NCBI GenBank assembly: GCA_029780675.1 | Contig: JAKOYE010000204.1 | Location: forward strand, 1-64,000 | DNA: 64,000 nucleotides | Source of the DNA: Actinomycetes bacterium | GTDB taxonomy: Bacteria; Actinomycetota; Actinomycetes; Mycobacteriales; Mycobacteriaceae | Direction: 5' to 3' | Shown here: piece by piece, positions 15,287-25,028 of the stretch | How positions within the stretch are numbered: position 1 is the stretch's first letter | Layout: each line of letters opens with the position of its first letter | The notes under the pieces: generated by a model | What the model was told of the DNA's origin: nothing | Databases searched by the model: none | Seen by the model: the letters and a program-made list of their open reading frames with translations, nothing else | Translations under genes and position numbers: made by a program

Positions 15287-17523
15287 TGCTTCTGCACCTC
15301 GCGTTCGGGGCCGGTGGCGATCAGGCTGGCCGGGCCGAAGATCCGGGACGGGACGGGGTTCTCCTCGGCTACGGGCCGCCCGGTGCCCCGGACCGCGCGT
15401 ACCGACACGATCACCCCGGCCGCCACGACGACGATCACCAGCAGGGCGAAGACGATCGACAGGGTGCCCTGGATGAACGTGTTGCGGATGACCGCGTCGA
15501 GTTGGTCGGCGTTCTTCGCCGCGCCGAAGGACGTCTTACCCGCATCGCGCGCCTCCAGGTACTGGAAGTGCTGTGTCCAGTAGCCCAGCTTCGGGTCGCC
15601 GGAGAAGATCTTCTGCCAGGACGCGGTGAGCGTCACCGTCAAGTCCCAGGCCAGCGGCAGCCCGGGAATCCATGCCCAGCGCAGCAGGCCCTTCTTGATC
15701 ACCACGACGGTGACCACGGTCAGCGCGATGGCGGCGAGCAGTTGGTTGGCAATTCCGAACAGCGGGAACAGGGTGTTGATTCCGCCGAGGGGGTCGGTCA
15801 CCCCCATCAGCAGGATGCTGCCCCAGCCGGCGACGACGATCAGGCTGGACACCCACGCGCCCACGCGCCAGCTGGGGTCGCGCAGCCGGTGCAGCGGACC
15901 GCCCAGGTTGGCCAGCCCGTCGGAGAACATGAACCGGGCCACCCGGGTCCCCGCATCCACGGTGGTCAGGATGAACAGCGCCTCGAACATGATCGCGAAG
16001 TGGTACCAGAAGGCCTTGAGCGCGGTACCGCCGAACGCGCTGGAGAGCACCTCGGACATCCCGAACGCCAGCGTCGGCGCCCCACCGGTGCGCGAGACGA
16101 TGGATTTCTCCTCGACACTGGCCGCCGCGTCGGTGATCTCCTGCGCGGTCGCCGGTGGTCCGGACAGTCCCAGTCCGTTGACATAGGTGGCGGCGGTCTC
16201 GGCGGTGCCCTCGGTGGCCGCCGCGGGCGCGTTGATGGCGAAGTAAAGGTGCTGGTCAAGGATGGAGGCGGTGATCAGCGCCATGATCGCCACGAACGAT
16301 TCGGTGAGCATCCCGCCGTAGCCGATGACCCGCATCTGGCTTTCCTTCTCCAGCAACTTGGGCGTGGTGCCGGAGGAGATCAGCGAGTGGAAGCCGGACA
16401 GCGCCCCGCAGGCGATGGTGATGAACAGGAACGGGAACAGCGAACCGGCGAACACCGGACCGGCGCCGGATGAGGCGAACTGCGAGATCGCCGGGGCCTG
16501 CATGACCGGGCGGGCCAGCACAATCCCGAGCGCCAGCAGCGCGATGGTGCCGACCTTCATGAACGTCGACAGGTAATCGCGGGGGGCCAGCAGGAGCCAG
16601 ACCGGCAGCACCGACGCGGCCAGACCGTAGATGATGATGCACCAGGACAAGGTGACCTTCGACAGCGTGAACCACTGCGCGCCCCACTCCGTTTCGGCGA
16701 TCCAGCCGCCGGCGACGACCGCCAGCAACAGCAGCGCCACGCCGATCAGCGACACCTCAGACACCCGGCCGGGACGGAACACCCTCAGATACAGGCCCAT
16801 GAAGATCGCGATCGGGATCGTCATCGCGATCGAGAAGACACCCCACGGGCTCTCGGCGAGCGCGTTGACGACGACCAGGGCCAGGACGGCAAGCAGGATC
16901 ACCATGATCACCAGCACGCCGATGATCGCCGCCGCCCCGCCGACCGTGCCGAGTTCGTCGCGGGCCATCTGCCCCAGCGAGCGTCCCCGCCGGCGGGTGG
17001 AGATGGACAGCACCAGGTAGTCCTGTACGCAGCCGGCCAGCACGGCTCCGACCAAAATCCAGATGGTGCCCGGGAGATAGCCCATCTGGGTGGCCAGCAC
17101 CGGCCCGACGAGCGGCCCGGCCCCGGCGATCGCCGCGAAGTGGTGGCCGAACAGCACCCGCCGGTCGGTGGGCATGTAATCGGTGCCGTTGTCGTGGATC
17201 TCGGCCGGGGTGGCGTGGTCGTCCCGGGGCTTGACGATCTTCATCTCGATCAACCGGGCATAGAACCGGAAGCCGATGACGTAGGTGCAGATCGCCGCTA
17301 GGACGAACCACACCGCGTTGACGTTCTCCCCGCGCACGAACGCGATGACCGCCCAGGCGACCGCCCCGAGCAGGGCAATGGCCGCGAACACCAGTTTCGC
17401 GCGGATCCCCATCGGCCGGCGGTCGATGATCGCCACCGGTGGCAGGTCTGCACAGGTGCGGATATAGGTGACTTCGCCGCGGGTCTCCTCGGTCCGGTCC
17501 GGCGCGGCGGCGGGTGACGACAT
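15262..17523 (-). CDS. cstA: CstA-family pyruvate/peptide carbon-starvation transporter
   Basis: The 753-aa membrane protein has around 16-18 hydrophobic segments. Family landmarks include GHHFAAIAGAGPLVGPVLA, FHSLISSGTTPK and DAGTRVARFM. CstA-type proteins import pyruvate or peptides, driven by protons, under carbon limitation. Position and strand fit Rv3063 of M. tuberculosis. The YbdD partner follows, and a winged-helix regulator is divergent 135 nt upstream and may control it. Confidence 0.95.
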   Translation of the reverse strand: MSSPAAAPDRTEETRGEVTYIRTCADLPPVAIIDRRPMGIRAKLVFAAIALLGAVAWAVIAFVRGENVNAVWFVLAAICTYVIGFRFYARLIEMKIVKPRDDHATPAEIHDNGTDYMPTDRRVLFGHHFAAIAGAGPLVGPVLATQMGYLPGTIWILVGAVLAGCVQDYLVLSISTRRRGRSLGQMARDELGTVGGAAAIIGVLVIMVILLAVLALVVVNALAESPWGVFSIAMTIPIAIFMGLYLRVFRPGRVSEVSLIGVALLLLAVVAGGWIAETEWGAQWFTLSKVTLSWCIIIYGLAASVLPVWLLLAPRDYLSTFMKVGTIALLALGIVLARPVMQAPAISQFASSGAGPVFAGSLFPFLFITIACGALSGFHSLISSGTTPKLLEKESQMRVIGYGGMLTESFVAIMALITASILDQHLYFAINAPAAATEGTAETAATYVNGLGLSGPPATAQEITDAAASVEEKSIVSRTGGAPTLAFGMSEVLSSAFGGTALKAFWYHFAIMFEALFILTTVDAGTRVARFMFSDGLANLGGPLHRLRDPSWRVGAWVSSLIVVAGWGSILLMGVTDPLGGINTLFPLFGIANQLLAAIALTVVTVVVIKKGLLRWAWIPGLPLAWDLTVTLTASWQKIFSGDPKLGYWTQHFQYLEARDAGKTSFGAAKNADQLDAVIRNTFIQGTLSIVFALLVIVVVAAGVIVSVRAVRGTGRPVAEENPVPSRIFGPASLIATGPEREVQKQWDELSVP

Positions 17524-17658
17524 GCGCCCGATCCTCGCACCCCGGCCCGCCGCAGGGCGAGTTCACCGCGGAAAAATCCTCGGCGGTGTAACCCGGACGG
17601 GCAAGACGGCTTTCACGAAACCGTAAGCCCGAATGATCACAGTGGTAAAACAGTGCAC

Positions 17659-18000
17659 ATGGCAACTGCGGGACGGGTCGCCGGACGCCGCTCGGCGAGC
17701 GGTTCGGACAGCGATGACGAGGACACCCCCGAGCGGGGCTGGACGTTTCTGACCAACCACGGCCACGTGTTGCTGTGCCTGGCTCGCGGCGAGCCGCTGA
17801 CCGCCCGCGAGCTCGGCCTGCAGATCGGGATCACCGAGCGGGCCGTGCAGGTCATTCTGGCCGATCTGACGCGGGGCTCGTATCTGATCAAGCGCAAGGA
17901 GGGCCGGCGCAACGTCTACACCGTCAACCGGCGGGGGAGGCTGCGTCATCCGCTGGAGGCCCACCACAGCGTCGGGGAACTGATCGCAGCCCTGGAGTAG
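17659..18000 (+). CDS. Winged-helix regulator divergent from cstA
   Basis: ATG at 17659 is chosen over the GTG at 17653. The 113-aa product has a disordered acidic N-terminus (SDSDDEDTPE) followed by a winged helix-turn-helix: FLTNHGHVLLCLARGEPLTARELG, ITERAVQVILADL and a wing with KRKEGRRNVYTVNR. It looks like an ArsR/MarR-type fold and has no obvious metal site. It may regulate cstA-ybdD or the downstream fadE22. M. tuberculosis has ligB at this place, so it is probably a local replacement. Confidence 0.75.
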   Translation: MATAGRVAGRRSASGSDSDDEDTPERGWTFLTNHGHVLLCLARGEPLTARELGLQIGITERAVQVILADLTRGSYLIKRKEGRRNVYTVNRRGRLRHPLEAHHSVGELIAALE

Positions 18001-18092
18001 GGAACCGCCCGGCTCCCGGCCAACTCGTTGGTAGGCGGTAACGTCAGACGTGCTGCCCGACTGTGCCGGTGCCACGCCCTCCAGGAGATTTC

Positions 18093-20249
18093 ATGCCCAT
18101 TGCCCTGACCGACGACCACCGCGAACTGGGCGATGTCGCCCGGTCCTTCCTGACCGCCCAGAAGGCCCGCGGTGCGGCCCGGGACCTGCTCGACGCGGAC
18201 GCCGACTCCAGGCCCCCGTTCTGGGCTGAGCTGGCCGAGCTCGGCTGGCTGGGTCTGCACATCGACGAGCGTCACGGCGGTTCGGGATTCGGCCTGCCGG
18301 AACTCGTCGTCGTCATCGACGAACTCGGCCGTGCGGTGGCACCCGGCCCCTTCGTGCCCACCGTGGTCGTTTCCGCCGTGATCGACGCCGTCGGCAGCGA
18401 CGAGCAAAAGAACCGGTTACTTCCCGGACTGGTGGACGGAACGCGCACGGCGGCAATCGGATTGGATGGCGCGGTCACCCTGTCCGGGACCCGCGCCTCC
18501 GGCGACGCCGGTGTCGTCATCGGCGCGGCTCAGGCCGATCTTTTGCTGCTCGCCGCCGGCGATGACGTCCTGATCGTCGGCCGTACGGCGGACGGGGTCG
18601 AGGTGGACGTCCCGGGAAATCTCGACCGGACCCGGCGTTCCGGCCGGGTGACCCTGTCGGACGCCGCTGTCGAGGTGCTGCCCGGTGCCCGGGACGCGGC
18701 ACTGGCCCGCGCCCGCACCCTGTTCGGGGCGGAGGCCGTCGGGGGCGCCTCGGACTGTGTGGACGCCGCGGTGGAGTACGCGAAGGTGCGCGAACAGTTC
18801 GGCCGCACCATCGCCACGTTCCAGGCGGTCAAACACCACTGCGCCAACATGCTGGTGGCCGCCGAGTCCGCCGTCGCATGCGTCTGGGACGCGGCCAGGG
18901 CGGCCGGTGAGGACGAGCAGCAGTTCCGTCTGATCGCCGCCGCCGCGGCCACGCTGGCCTTCCCGGCGTACGTCCGCAACGCCGAACTCAACATCCAGGT
19001 GCACGGCGGTATCGGATTCACCTGGGAGCATGACGCGCATCTGCATCTGCGTCGGGCACTGACCCTGGCCGCCCTGCTCGGCGGCGACAGGCCCGCCGGG
19101 GACACATTCGCCCTGACCGTCGCCGGGGTCTCCCGGGCCAACACCGTCGACCTGCCCGAGGAGGCCGAAAGCCTCCGCGCCGAGATCCGTGCCGAGGCCC
19201 GGCGGATCGCCGAACTCGACGAGCAGGCCCAACTCGACGAACTGATCGCCACCGGGTACCTGATGCCGCACTGGCCCACGCCGTGGGGCCGGGCCGCCGG
19301 TGCGGTGGAACAGTTGCTGTGCGAGGAGGAGTTCACCGCCGCCGGTATCAAGCGTCCCGACTACGGCATCACCAGCTGGGTGATCCTCACCCTGATCCAG
19401 CACGGAACCGCGTCGCAGATCGAACGATTCGTGGAGAAGGCACTGCGCAAGGATGAGATCTGGTGCCAGCTTTTCTCCGAACCCGCGGCGGGCTCTGACG
19501 CCGCCGCGGTCAAGACCCGGGCCACCCGCACCGACGGCGGCTGGATCGTCAACGGACAGAAGGTCTGGACCAGCGGGGCGCACTACTGCAAGCGCGGCCT
19601 GGCCACGGTGCGGACGGACTTCGACGGCCCCAAGCACGCGGGGATCACCATGGTGATCCTGGATATGACGGCGCCCGGGGTCGAAGTCCGCCCGCTGCGG
19701 CAGATCACCGGCGGCTCGGAGTTCAACGAGGTGTTCTTCAACGACGTGTTCGTCCCCGACGAGGACGTGGTGGGCGAGGTGAACGCGGGGTGGACGGTGG
19801 CCCGCGCCACCCTGGGCAATGAGCGGGTCAGCATCGGCGGTGGCACCGGCGGGATTGCTCCCGCGACGGCGTGGCTGGTCGACCTGGCCAAACGGCACGG
19901 TGACCGGGTGGTGGGAGCCCCGCAGTGGCTGGGCCGGTTCCTGGCCGAGGATCATGCGCTCCGGTTGCTCAACCTGCGCCGGGCGGTGCGCAGCATCGAA
20001 GGCTCCGGCCCGGGCCCGGAGGGCAACATCACCAAACTCAAACTGGCCGAACACTTCCAGGAACAGGGCGCAATCGCGGTGTCGCTGCTCGGACCGGAGA
20101 TGGTGCTCGACGCCGGCGAGGGTGCGCTCGCCGCGCGTGCGGCGATGGGCGCCCGCGGGATGGCGATCGCCGGCGGCACCTCGGAGATCGCCCGTAATCA
20201 GATCGCCGAACGCATCCTCGGGATGCCGCGCGACCCCCTGATCACGTGA
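18093..20249 (+). CDS. fadE22: Two-domain acyl-CoA dehydrogenase FadE22
   Basis: The ATG at 18093 follows AGGAG at 6 nt spacing and begins MPIALTDDHRELGDVAR; the earlier track start is spurious. The 718-aa product is a fusion of two ACAD units. The first (1-350) is divergent. The second (from about 380) has the full FAD loop CQLFSEPAAGSDAAAV, KVWTSGAHYCKRG and a C-terminal IAGGTSEIARNQIAERIL. Length and neighbourhood match M. tuberculosis FadE22 (Rv3061c, about 720 aa). It probably oxidises long or complex acyl-CoAs; the fused halves mimic the heterotetrameric ACADs. Confidence 0.88.
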   Translation: MPIALTDDHRELGDVARSFLTAQKARGAARDLLDADADSRPPFWAELAELGWLGLHIDERHGGSGFGLPELVVVIDELGRAVAPGPFVPTVVVSAVIDAVGSDEQKNRLLPGLVDGTRTAAIGLDGAVTLSGTRASGDAGVVIGAAQADLLLLAAGDDVLIVGRTADGVEVDVPGNLDRTRRSGRVTLSDAAVEVLPGARDAALARARTLFGAEAVGGASDCVDAAVEYAKVREQFGRTIATFQAVKHHCANMLVAAESAVACVWDAARAAGEDEQQFRLIAAAAATLAFPAYVRNAELNIQVHGGIGFTWEHDAHLHLRRALTLAALLGGDRPAGDTFALTVAGVSRANTVDLPEEAESLRAEIRAEARRIAELDEQAQLDELIATGYLMPHWPTPWGRAAGAVEQLLCEEEFTAAGIKRPDYGITSWVILTLIQHGTASQIERFVEKALRKDEIWCQLFSEPAAGSDAAAVKTRATRTDGGWIVNGQKVWTSGAHYCKRGLATVRTDFDGPKHAGITMVILDMTAPGVEVRPLRQITGGSEFNEVFFNDVFVPDEDVVGEVNAGWTVARATLGNERVSIGGGTGGIAPATAWLVDLAKRHGDRVVGAPQWLGRFLAEDHALRLLNLRRAVRSIEGSGPGPEGNITKLKLAEHFQEQGAIAVSLLGPEMVLDAGEGALAARAAMGARGMAIAGGTSEIARNQIAERILGMPRDPLIT

Positions 20250-20283
20250 GCGGCCGTCACGTCGTCCGCATGGTCCTGCCCAG

Positions 20284-22419
20284 GTGACCGGCCTCCCGCG
20301 CATTCGGTCGTGGAGCGAGGTGGGCCGCCTCGTCATCCTGGTCTTCGCGGCCTTCGCCGCCTTTACGGCGCTGTCCTGGGATTTTCGGACCGTTGGGGGG
20401 CCGTCGTTCTTCTATCCGGCGGCCGGAGTCACGGTATCGGCGATGATTCTCAGCCGCCGCGCCGCCTGGCCCTGGATCGCCGCGGCGGTGGTCGCGGCGG
20501 AGCTCCTGGCCGATGTCCACTACGGCACCCCGGTACGGCTGTCCCTCTATTTCGCCGCCGCCAACGTGGTGGAGTCGGTCGTCGGCGCCGGTATGGTTGT
20601 GGCAGTTTGTGCCGGCCGCCCTGATCTGCGTAGACGTCGGGACTTCGCGGTCTTCGTCGCGGGCGCCTGCCTGGTCGGTCCGGCTTTCGGCGCGCTGATC
20701 GGCGGAACCGCCGCCTGTTTCGCCTACGGGCAATCCTGGCTCGGTGAGGTGGCGGGATGGTGGGCCGGTGACGCACTCAGCATCCTGGTGATCGCGTCGC
20801 CGATCCTGCTCTGGCCCCTGCAGTCTTCGGTGTTGCGGCGGCGGCCCTGGGAGACGGTGGTCGTTCTGATCGCGACTGCTGCCCTCTCCGTCACGGCACT
20901 GCGGACCGGTATCCCGCCCTCGGTGGTGATCCTGCCGGTCCTGGTGTGGGCGGCGTTCCGGCTGGACATGCTGGGCGCCGCGACAGCGGGGGCGCTGGCG
21001 TCCTTCCTGGCGGACATCCTGGACAAGCCGGGGCCGGGGCTGCTGGGCCGGCCCGACGAATCGCCGGAGGTCCAACTGGTTCTCGCCCAAGTCTACGTCG
21101 CGGTGATCGTCGTGGTCGCGATGCTGATCGCGCAGGAGTCGGCCGCCAGGCTGAACGCCGTACGGGAACGCGAGGCGGAACGCCGGGAACGGATCCAGTT
21201 GGAGACGCTGTCGCGGTTGGCCCGTCGGCTGTCGGCCGCGCTGACACCGGAGGACATCAGCAACGCGCTACGTACCCATGTGCTCGACGAGGCCGGCGCC
21301 CGGGCGGTGAACCTCTATCTGGTCAGCCCTCTCGGCGACACTCTGGATCTGATCACCACCACCGGCCACCGGGAGTCGCTGATCGACCGATACGGCAGGG
21401 GAGTCCCGCTGGGTGGTCGTTCGGTGGCCGGTGACGTCGTCCGCGACGGTGCCGCGGTCGACATCCGGACAGCCGCTGCGTACGCCCGGGCCTATCCCGA
21501 ACTGGCGGAGTGGCCGATCAGCGAGGGAGTGCAGACCGTGGTGGGCCGGCCGTTGGTGTGCGGAGCGGACACCTTCGGTGCGATGGTGATGCTCTGGTCG
21601 GACCCGCAACCGCTGGATTCTGCTCAGCGGGCCTATATCTCCGCAGTGGCGACCATGGTGAGCCAGGCACTGGTCCGAGCGCGGGTCTACGTCGACGAAC
21701 GGGAACGGGCCGCGGTGTTGCAGAGCGTGGCGCAACCGCCCGCCCGGGTCGATGCCGTCGGACTGGAGTACCGCGCGCTGTACCGCTCGGCGGATGCGTC
21801 GAACGGACTGGGCGGGGACTGGTACAGCGTGCTCACACTCGACGGCGACCGGACCTATCTGGCGGTGGGCGACGTCCTCGGCCACGGGCTGACCGCCGTT
21901 GAGGACATGGCCCAGTTGCGGATCGCCGGCAACGCCTACGCGTACCTCGGCTTCGGCCCTGCCCAGCTACTCGGCCAGACCGGACGCTACGCCGGCCGGA
22001 TCAGCGGGGCCGAGTTCGCGACGGCGACGGTGGGCGTCTACGACGCCACCACCGGTGTGCTGTCCTACAGTTCGGCGGGCCATCCGCCCCCGCTGCTGCG
22101 GCGGTCCGCGACCGCGGAGGTGATCCGACTGGCCGCCGCCCGCGGTCCGGTCCTCGGGCTGATGGACGACGCCGGATACACCGAGAGCAGCGTGCGGGTA
22201 GAGGACGGCGACGTCCTGGTGATGTACACCGACGGCCTGGTGGAGCACGGCGAGTCCGAGATCCAGTCGGGGATCGAGCATTTCGAACGGGTGATCGCGG
22301 ACTGGCCTCCGGAAGCACTTCTGGACTGCGAGGCACTGGCCGAGGCCGTTGTGCCCACACCGCGCACCGACGACATCTGCCTGGTCATCGTTCGCTTCGG
22401 GACCGGAGCCCAAAACTGA
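20284..22419 (+). CDS. MASE1-GAF-SpoIIE (PP2C) signalling phosphatase, copy A
   Basis: GTG start. The 711-aa protein has an N-terminal MASE1 sensor of about eight membrane segments (PAAGVTV...WWAGDALS, residues 1-290), a GAF-like domain (about 310-470) and a C-terminal SpoIIE/RsbU-type PP2C phosphatase. The phosphatase shows GGDWYS, GDVLGHG, YTDGLVE and PRTDDI. The usual GGDxYD reads GGDWYS here, as in some SpoIIE members. Such proteins sense a signal at the membrane and dephosphorylate anti-anti-sigma factors. It is followed 15 nt later by a paralogue. Confidence 0.9.
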   Translation: MTGLPRIRSWSEVGRLVILVFAAFAAFTALSWDFRTVGGPSFFYPAAGVTVSAMILSRRAAWPWIAAAVVAAELLADVHYGTPVRLSLYFAAANVVESVVGAGMVVAVCAGRPDLRRRRDFAVFVAGACLVGPAFGALIGGTAACFAYGQSWLGEVAGWWAGDALSILVIASPILLWPLQSSVLRRRPWETVVVLIATAALSVTALRTGIPPSVVILPVLVWAAFRLDMLGAATAGALASFLADILDKPGPGLLGRPDESPEVQLVLAQVYVAVIVVVAMLIAQESAARLNAVREREAERRERIQLETLSRLARRLSAALTPEDISNALRTHVLDEAGARAVNLYLVSPLGDTLDLITTTGHRESLIDRYGRGVPLGGRSVAGDVVRDGAAVDIRTAAAYARAYPELAEWPISEGVQTVVGRPLVCGADTFGAMVMLWSDPQPLDSAQRAYISAVATMVSQALVRARVYVDERERAAVLQSVAQPPARVDAVGLEYRALYRSADASNGLGGDWYSVLTLDGDRTYLAVGDVLGHGLTAVEDMAQLRIAGNAYAYLGFGPAQLLGQTGRYAGRISGAEFATATVGVYDATTGVLSYSSAGHPPPLLRRSATAEVIRLAAARGPVLGLMDDAGYTESSVRVEDGDVLVMYTDGLVEHGESEIQSGIEHFERVIADWPPEALLDCEALAEAVVPTPRTDDICLVIVRFGTGAQN

Positions 22420-22434
22420 CGCCGATGTCATAGG

Positions 22435-24624
22435 GTGGCCGACATGGGCCTGACGGGAGGAGGTCCGGGCCGCGCTCCGGCTCCCGCCGGCCAGGCTCCC
22501 GGGTTGTCCTGGCGCGCCGACCGCCTGAGCCGCGTGACCGGACTGTTCGTGCTGCTCTTCGTGGCGTACGGAGCCGGGTTGGTGCTGACCTGGCACTCCT
22601 TCGCCGACTCCGTTGCGCCGGCGTTCTTCCCGGCAGCGGGGGTGACCGTCGCCGCGCTGCTCCTTGCCCGGCGTGCGCTGTGGCCCGTGGTGTTCGCCGC
22701 GATCGCGCTCGCCGAGTTGGTGATCGATCTGTTCTACGGGGAGTCCCTTCCCCGGATCCTCGGCTACGTGCTGGCCAACTGTTTGGTTCCTGCCGTCGGC
22801 GCTTCCGCGGTTCTGCGGTGGTGCGGCGGTCGGCCGGATCTGCGGCGCCGGCGTGATCTCACGGCTTTCCTCATCGGGGCGTGTCTGGCCGGTCCGTTGG
22901 TCGGCGGATTGCTCGGCGGTTGGGCCACCACACGTGACGGCGGCCCGACCTGGTTGGCCAACTCGCTGTATTGGGCCGCCGGTGACGCCATTGGGGTGCT
23001 GGTGATCGCCACACCGATTCTGTTGTGGCCCCAACAGTGGCGCGTCATCGTGGACCGGCGACTGGAGACCGCGGCGGTTCTGGTCCTCACCGCTGCGCTG
23101 TCGCTGGCCGCCTTCTCCGTCGCGGCCGCGCCGGCGATGCTGATACTGCCGGTGCTGGCCTGGGCGGCGTTCCGTCTCGACATGATCGGCGCGGCGCTGG
23201 CCGGGGTGGTGATCGCCGTACCGGCCAATCTCATGACCCGCGCCGGCCGCGGCATGTTCGTCGGAGTCGATTTCTCGGCCCCGACCAGACTGGCGCTCAC
23301 CCAGGTGTTTCTCGCGGTGATCCTCGTGGTCGCGCTACTGATCGCGCAGGAGGTCGCCGGTCGCACCACAGCGGTGCGGGCCCACCAGTCCGAGCGACGC
23401 GAACGACTGCGACTGGAGGGGCTTTCCGCCCTGGCCCAGCGGCTGTCGGCGGCCCTGACCCCGCACGACGTCGGCCGGGCGGTGGTCGACCAGGTGTTGA
23501 CCGAGGCTGGTGCTGCGGCGGTGAACATCGGGCTGCTCAGTAATGACGGGCAGACCCTGGAGTGGGTCGTCATGGAGGGTCACCCTTCGGCTGTGGTGGA
23601 CGAATACGCCGGTGGGGTCGCCCTCGCCGTGCGCACGGTCGCCACCGACGCTGCTCGAACCGGCCGCACCGTCGTGGTCAGCAGCGCCGTCGAGTACGCG
23701 GATTTCTATCCGGAGAAGGTGCGCTGGGTCCAGATCAGCGGTGCCGAATCGGTGGTCGGCTGGCCGCTGACCGACCACGGGGCGCCGATCGGTGCCCTGT
23801 TGCTGGTGTGGCGGGAGCTGCAACCGCTGGATGCCGCGCAGTTGGCGTACGGTTCGGCGGTTGCGGCCATGGTCAGTCAGGCGATGGTCCGGGCGCGGGT
23901 CTACGCCGACGAGGATGCCCGGGCGACCGTGCTTCAGGCGGCGGTGCTGCCCGACACACCCGCCGAGGTGCCGGGTCTGGAACTGTGCGTCGCCTACCAA
24001 CCGGCCGACGTCTTCGAGGGTCTCGGTGGGGATTGGTACGACTCCCTACTGCTGCCCGGCGGGCGTATCTATCTGGCGGTCGGCGACGTCGTCGGGCACG
24101 GTCTGCCGGCCGTCGAGGATATGGCGCAGTTGCGTTCGGCCGGAAGGGCTTTGGCGAACCGGGGTCTGTCGCCGGGCCGGGTCCTCGCCGGGCTCAACGG
24201 TTTCACCCGGCATGCCAGCCAGGGCAAGTTCGCCACCATGGTGGTCGCGATGATCGAGCCGGACGGGGACACGCTGACGTACGCGACGGCCGGGCACCCG
24301 CCGCCGCTGTTGCGCCGGGCCCGCACGGGTGAAGTGGTGCGTCTGGACGCGGAATCGGGACCGGTGCTCGGCCCGGTTCCGGGTGCCGAGTTTCCCGATG
24401 TGAGTGTCCGGGTGGAACGTGGCGACACTCTGCTGATGTACACCGACGGATTGGTCGAACGGCGCGGTCTCGATATCGACGAGGGCATTGCCCGCGTCGT
24501 GCGGACGGTCGCCGACTGGGGATCGGACTCCCGGTTGGACGACCTGTGTGGACGACTTCCGGAAGTTCTGGCCCCGAGACCGCGGGCCGACGACGTCTGT
24601 CTGTTGGCCGCTCGTTTCGGCTAA
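22435..24624 (+). CDS. MASE1-GAF-SpoIIE (PP2C) signalling phosphatase, copy B
   Basis: The 729-aa paralogue has the same three-part architecture as copy A; a GTG at 22435 or the ATG at 22444 starts it. MASE1 motifs (PAAGVTVAAL, YWAAGDAIG), GAF (about 320-480) and phosphatase (GGDWYD, GDVVGHG, YTDGLVE, PRADDV) are intact. The metal-site motif is canonical here, unlike copy A. The two genes probably arose by tandem duplication and are co-transcribed. No anti-sigma or STAS gene is in the window, so the partner is encoded elsewhere. Its stop overlaps the convergent DUF6325-like gene by 4 nt. Confidence 0.9.
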   Translation: MADMGLTGGGPGRAPAPAGQAPGLSWRADRLSRVTGLFVLLFVAYGAGLVLTWHSFADSVAPAFFPAAGVTVAALLLARRALWPVVFAAIALAELVIDLFYGESLPRILGYVLANCLVPAVGASAVLRWCGGRPDLRRRRDLTAFLIGACLAGPLVGGLLGGWATTRDGGPTWLANSLYWAAGDAIGVLVIATPILLWPQQWRVIVDRRLETAAVLVLTAALSLAAFSVAAAPAMLILPVLAWAAFRLDMIGAALAGVVIAVPANLMTRAGRGMFVGVDFSAPTRLALTQVFLAVILVVALLIAQEVAGRTTAVRAHQSERRERLRLEGLSALAQRLSAALTPHDVGRAVVDQVLTEAGAAAVNIGLLSNDGQTLEWVVMEGHPSAVVDEYAGGVALAVRTVATDAARTGRTVVVSSAVEYADFYPEKVRWVQISGAESVVGWPLTDHGAPIGALLLVWRELQPLDAAQLAYGSAVAAMVSQAMVRARVYADEDARATVLQAAVLPDTPAEVPGLELCVAYQPADVFEGLGGDWYDSLLLPGGRIYLAVGDVVGHGLPAVEDMAQLRSAGRALANRGLSPGRVLAGLNGFTRHASQGKFATMVVAMIEPDGDTLTYATAGHPPPLLRRARTGEVVRLDAESGPVLGPVPGAEFPDVSVRVERGDTLLMYTDGLVERRGLDIDEGIARVVRTVADWGSDSRLDDLCGRLPEVLAPRPRADDVCLLAARFG

Positions 24625-25028
24625 GCGCCCAGCAGGTTGGTTCCCGGCAGGCCGGCCCGCGCCGCACGGAGAGCGGCCGGATCCACCGTCCCCTCGCGCA
24701 GTATCGTCGCGCCGGTTCGTGACCACCCGGCCAGTACCGAGGCCGCCGGTGCGCCCGTGTACACCACGACGGCTGCGGTGGATCCCACCGGGATGGCCGC
24801 GGCGACGAGGTCGAGGTCGGCCTGACCGAGCAGTCGGGAGTCCAGTGCGTCGAGTGCGCGCAGGGAGTGATTGACGCGGCTTGCCGGAACGGTGCTGGCC
24901 ACGCCATGGATGGAGTGGATGAACTCGATGTCGATCACGTCGAGTTCGCTCCCGATGACCGGAACCTGTGCCGGGTCGGAGAAGCCGATGACGACGTAGC
25001 CGATCGCACTCGGAATTTCATCGGTCAT
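24621..25028 (-). CDS. DUF6325-like protein translationally coupled to hypB
   Basis: The track ORF is longer, but MTDEIPSAIGYVVIGFSD at 25028 overlaps the hypB stop in ATGA, so this is the start. The 135-aa soluble protein has alternating beta/alpha segments: GYVVIGF, VIDIEFI, LDALDSRLLG and TAAVVVYTGAPA...LAGW. This pattern resembles the DUF6325 family of Actinobacteria (envelope/stress membrane-associated, function unknown). Coupling to hypB suggests co-expression with hydrogenase maturation, which I have not seen described. Confidence 0.68.
   Translation of the reverse strand: MTDEIPSAIGYVVIGFSDPAQVPVIGSELDVIDIEFIHSIHGVASTVPASRVNHSLRALDALDSRLLGQADLDLVAAAIPVGSTAAVVVYTGAPAASVLAGWSRTGATILREGTVDPAALRAARAGLPGTNLLGA

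Noticed and set aside
18417-20336. 639-aa ORF antisense to fadE22
   Set aside because: Composition rich in Gly, Arg, Asp and His and complete overlap with a well-supported gene mark it as a shadow.
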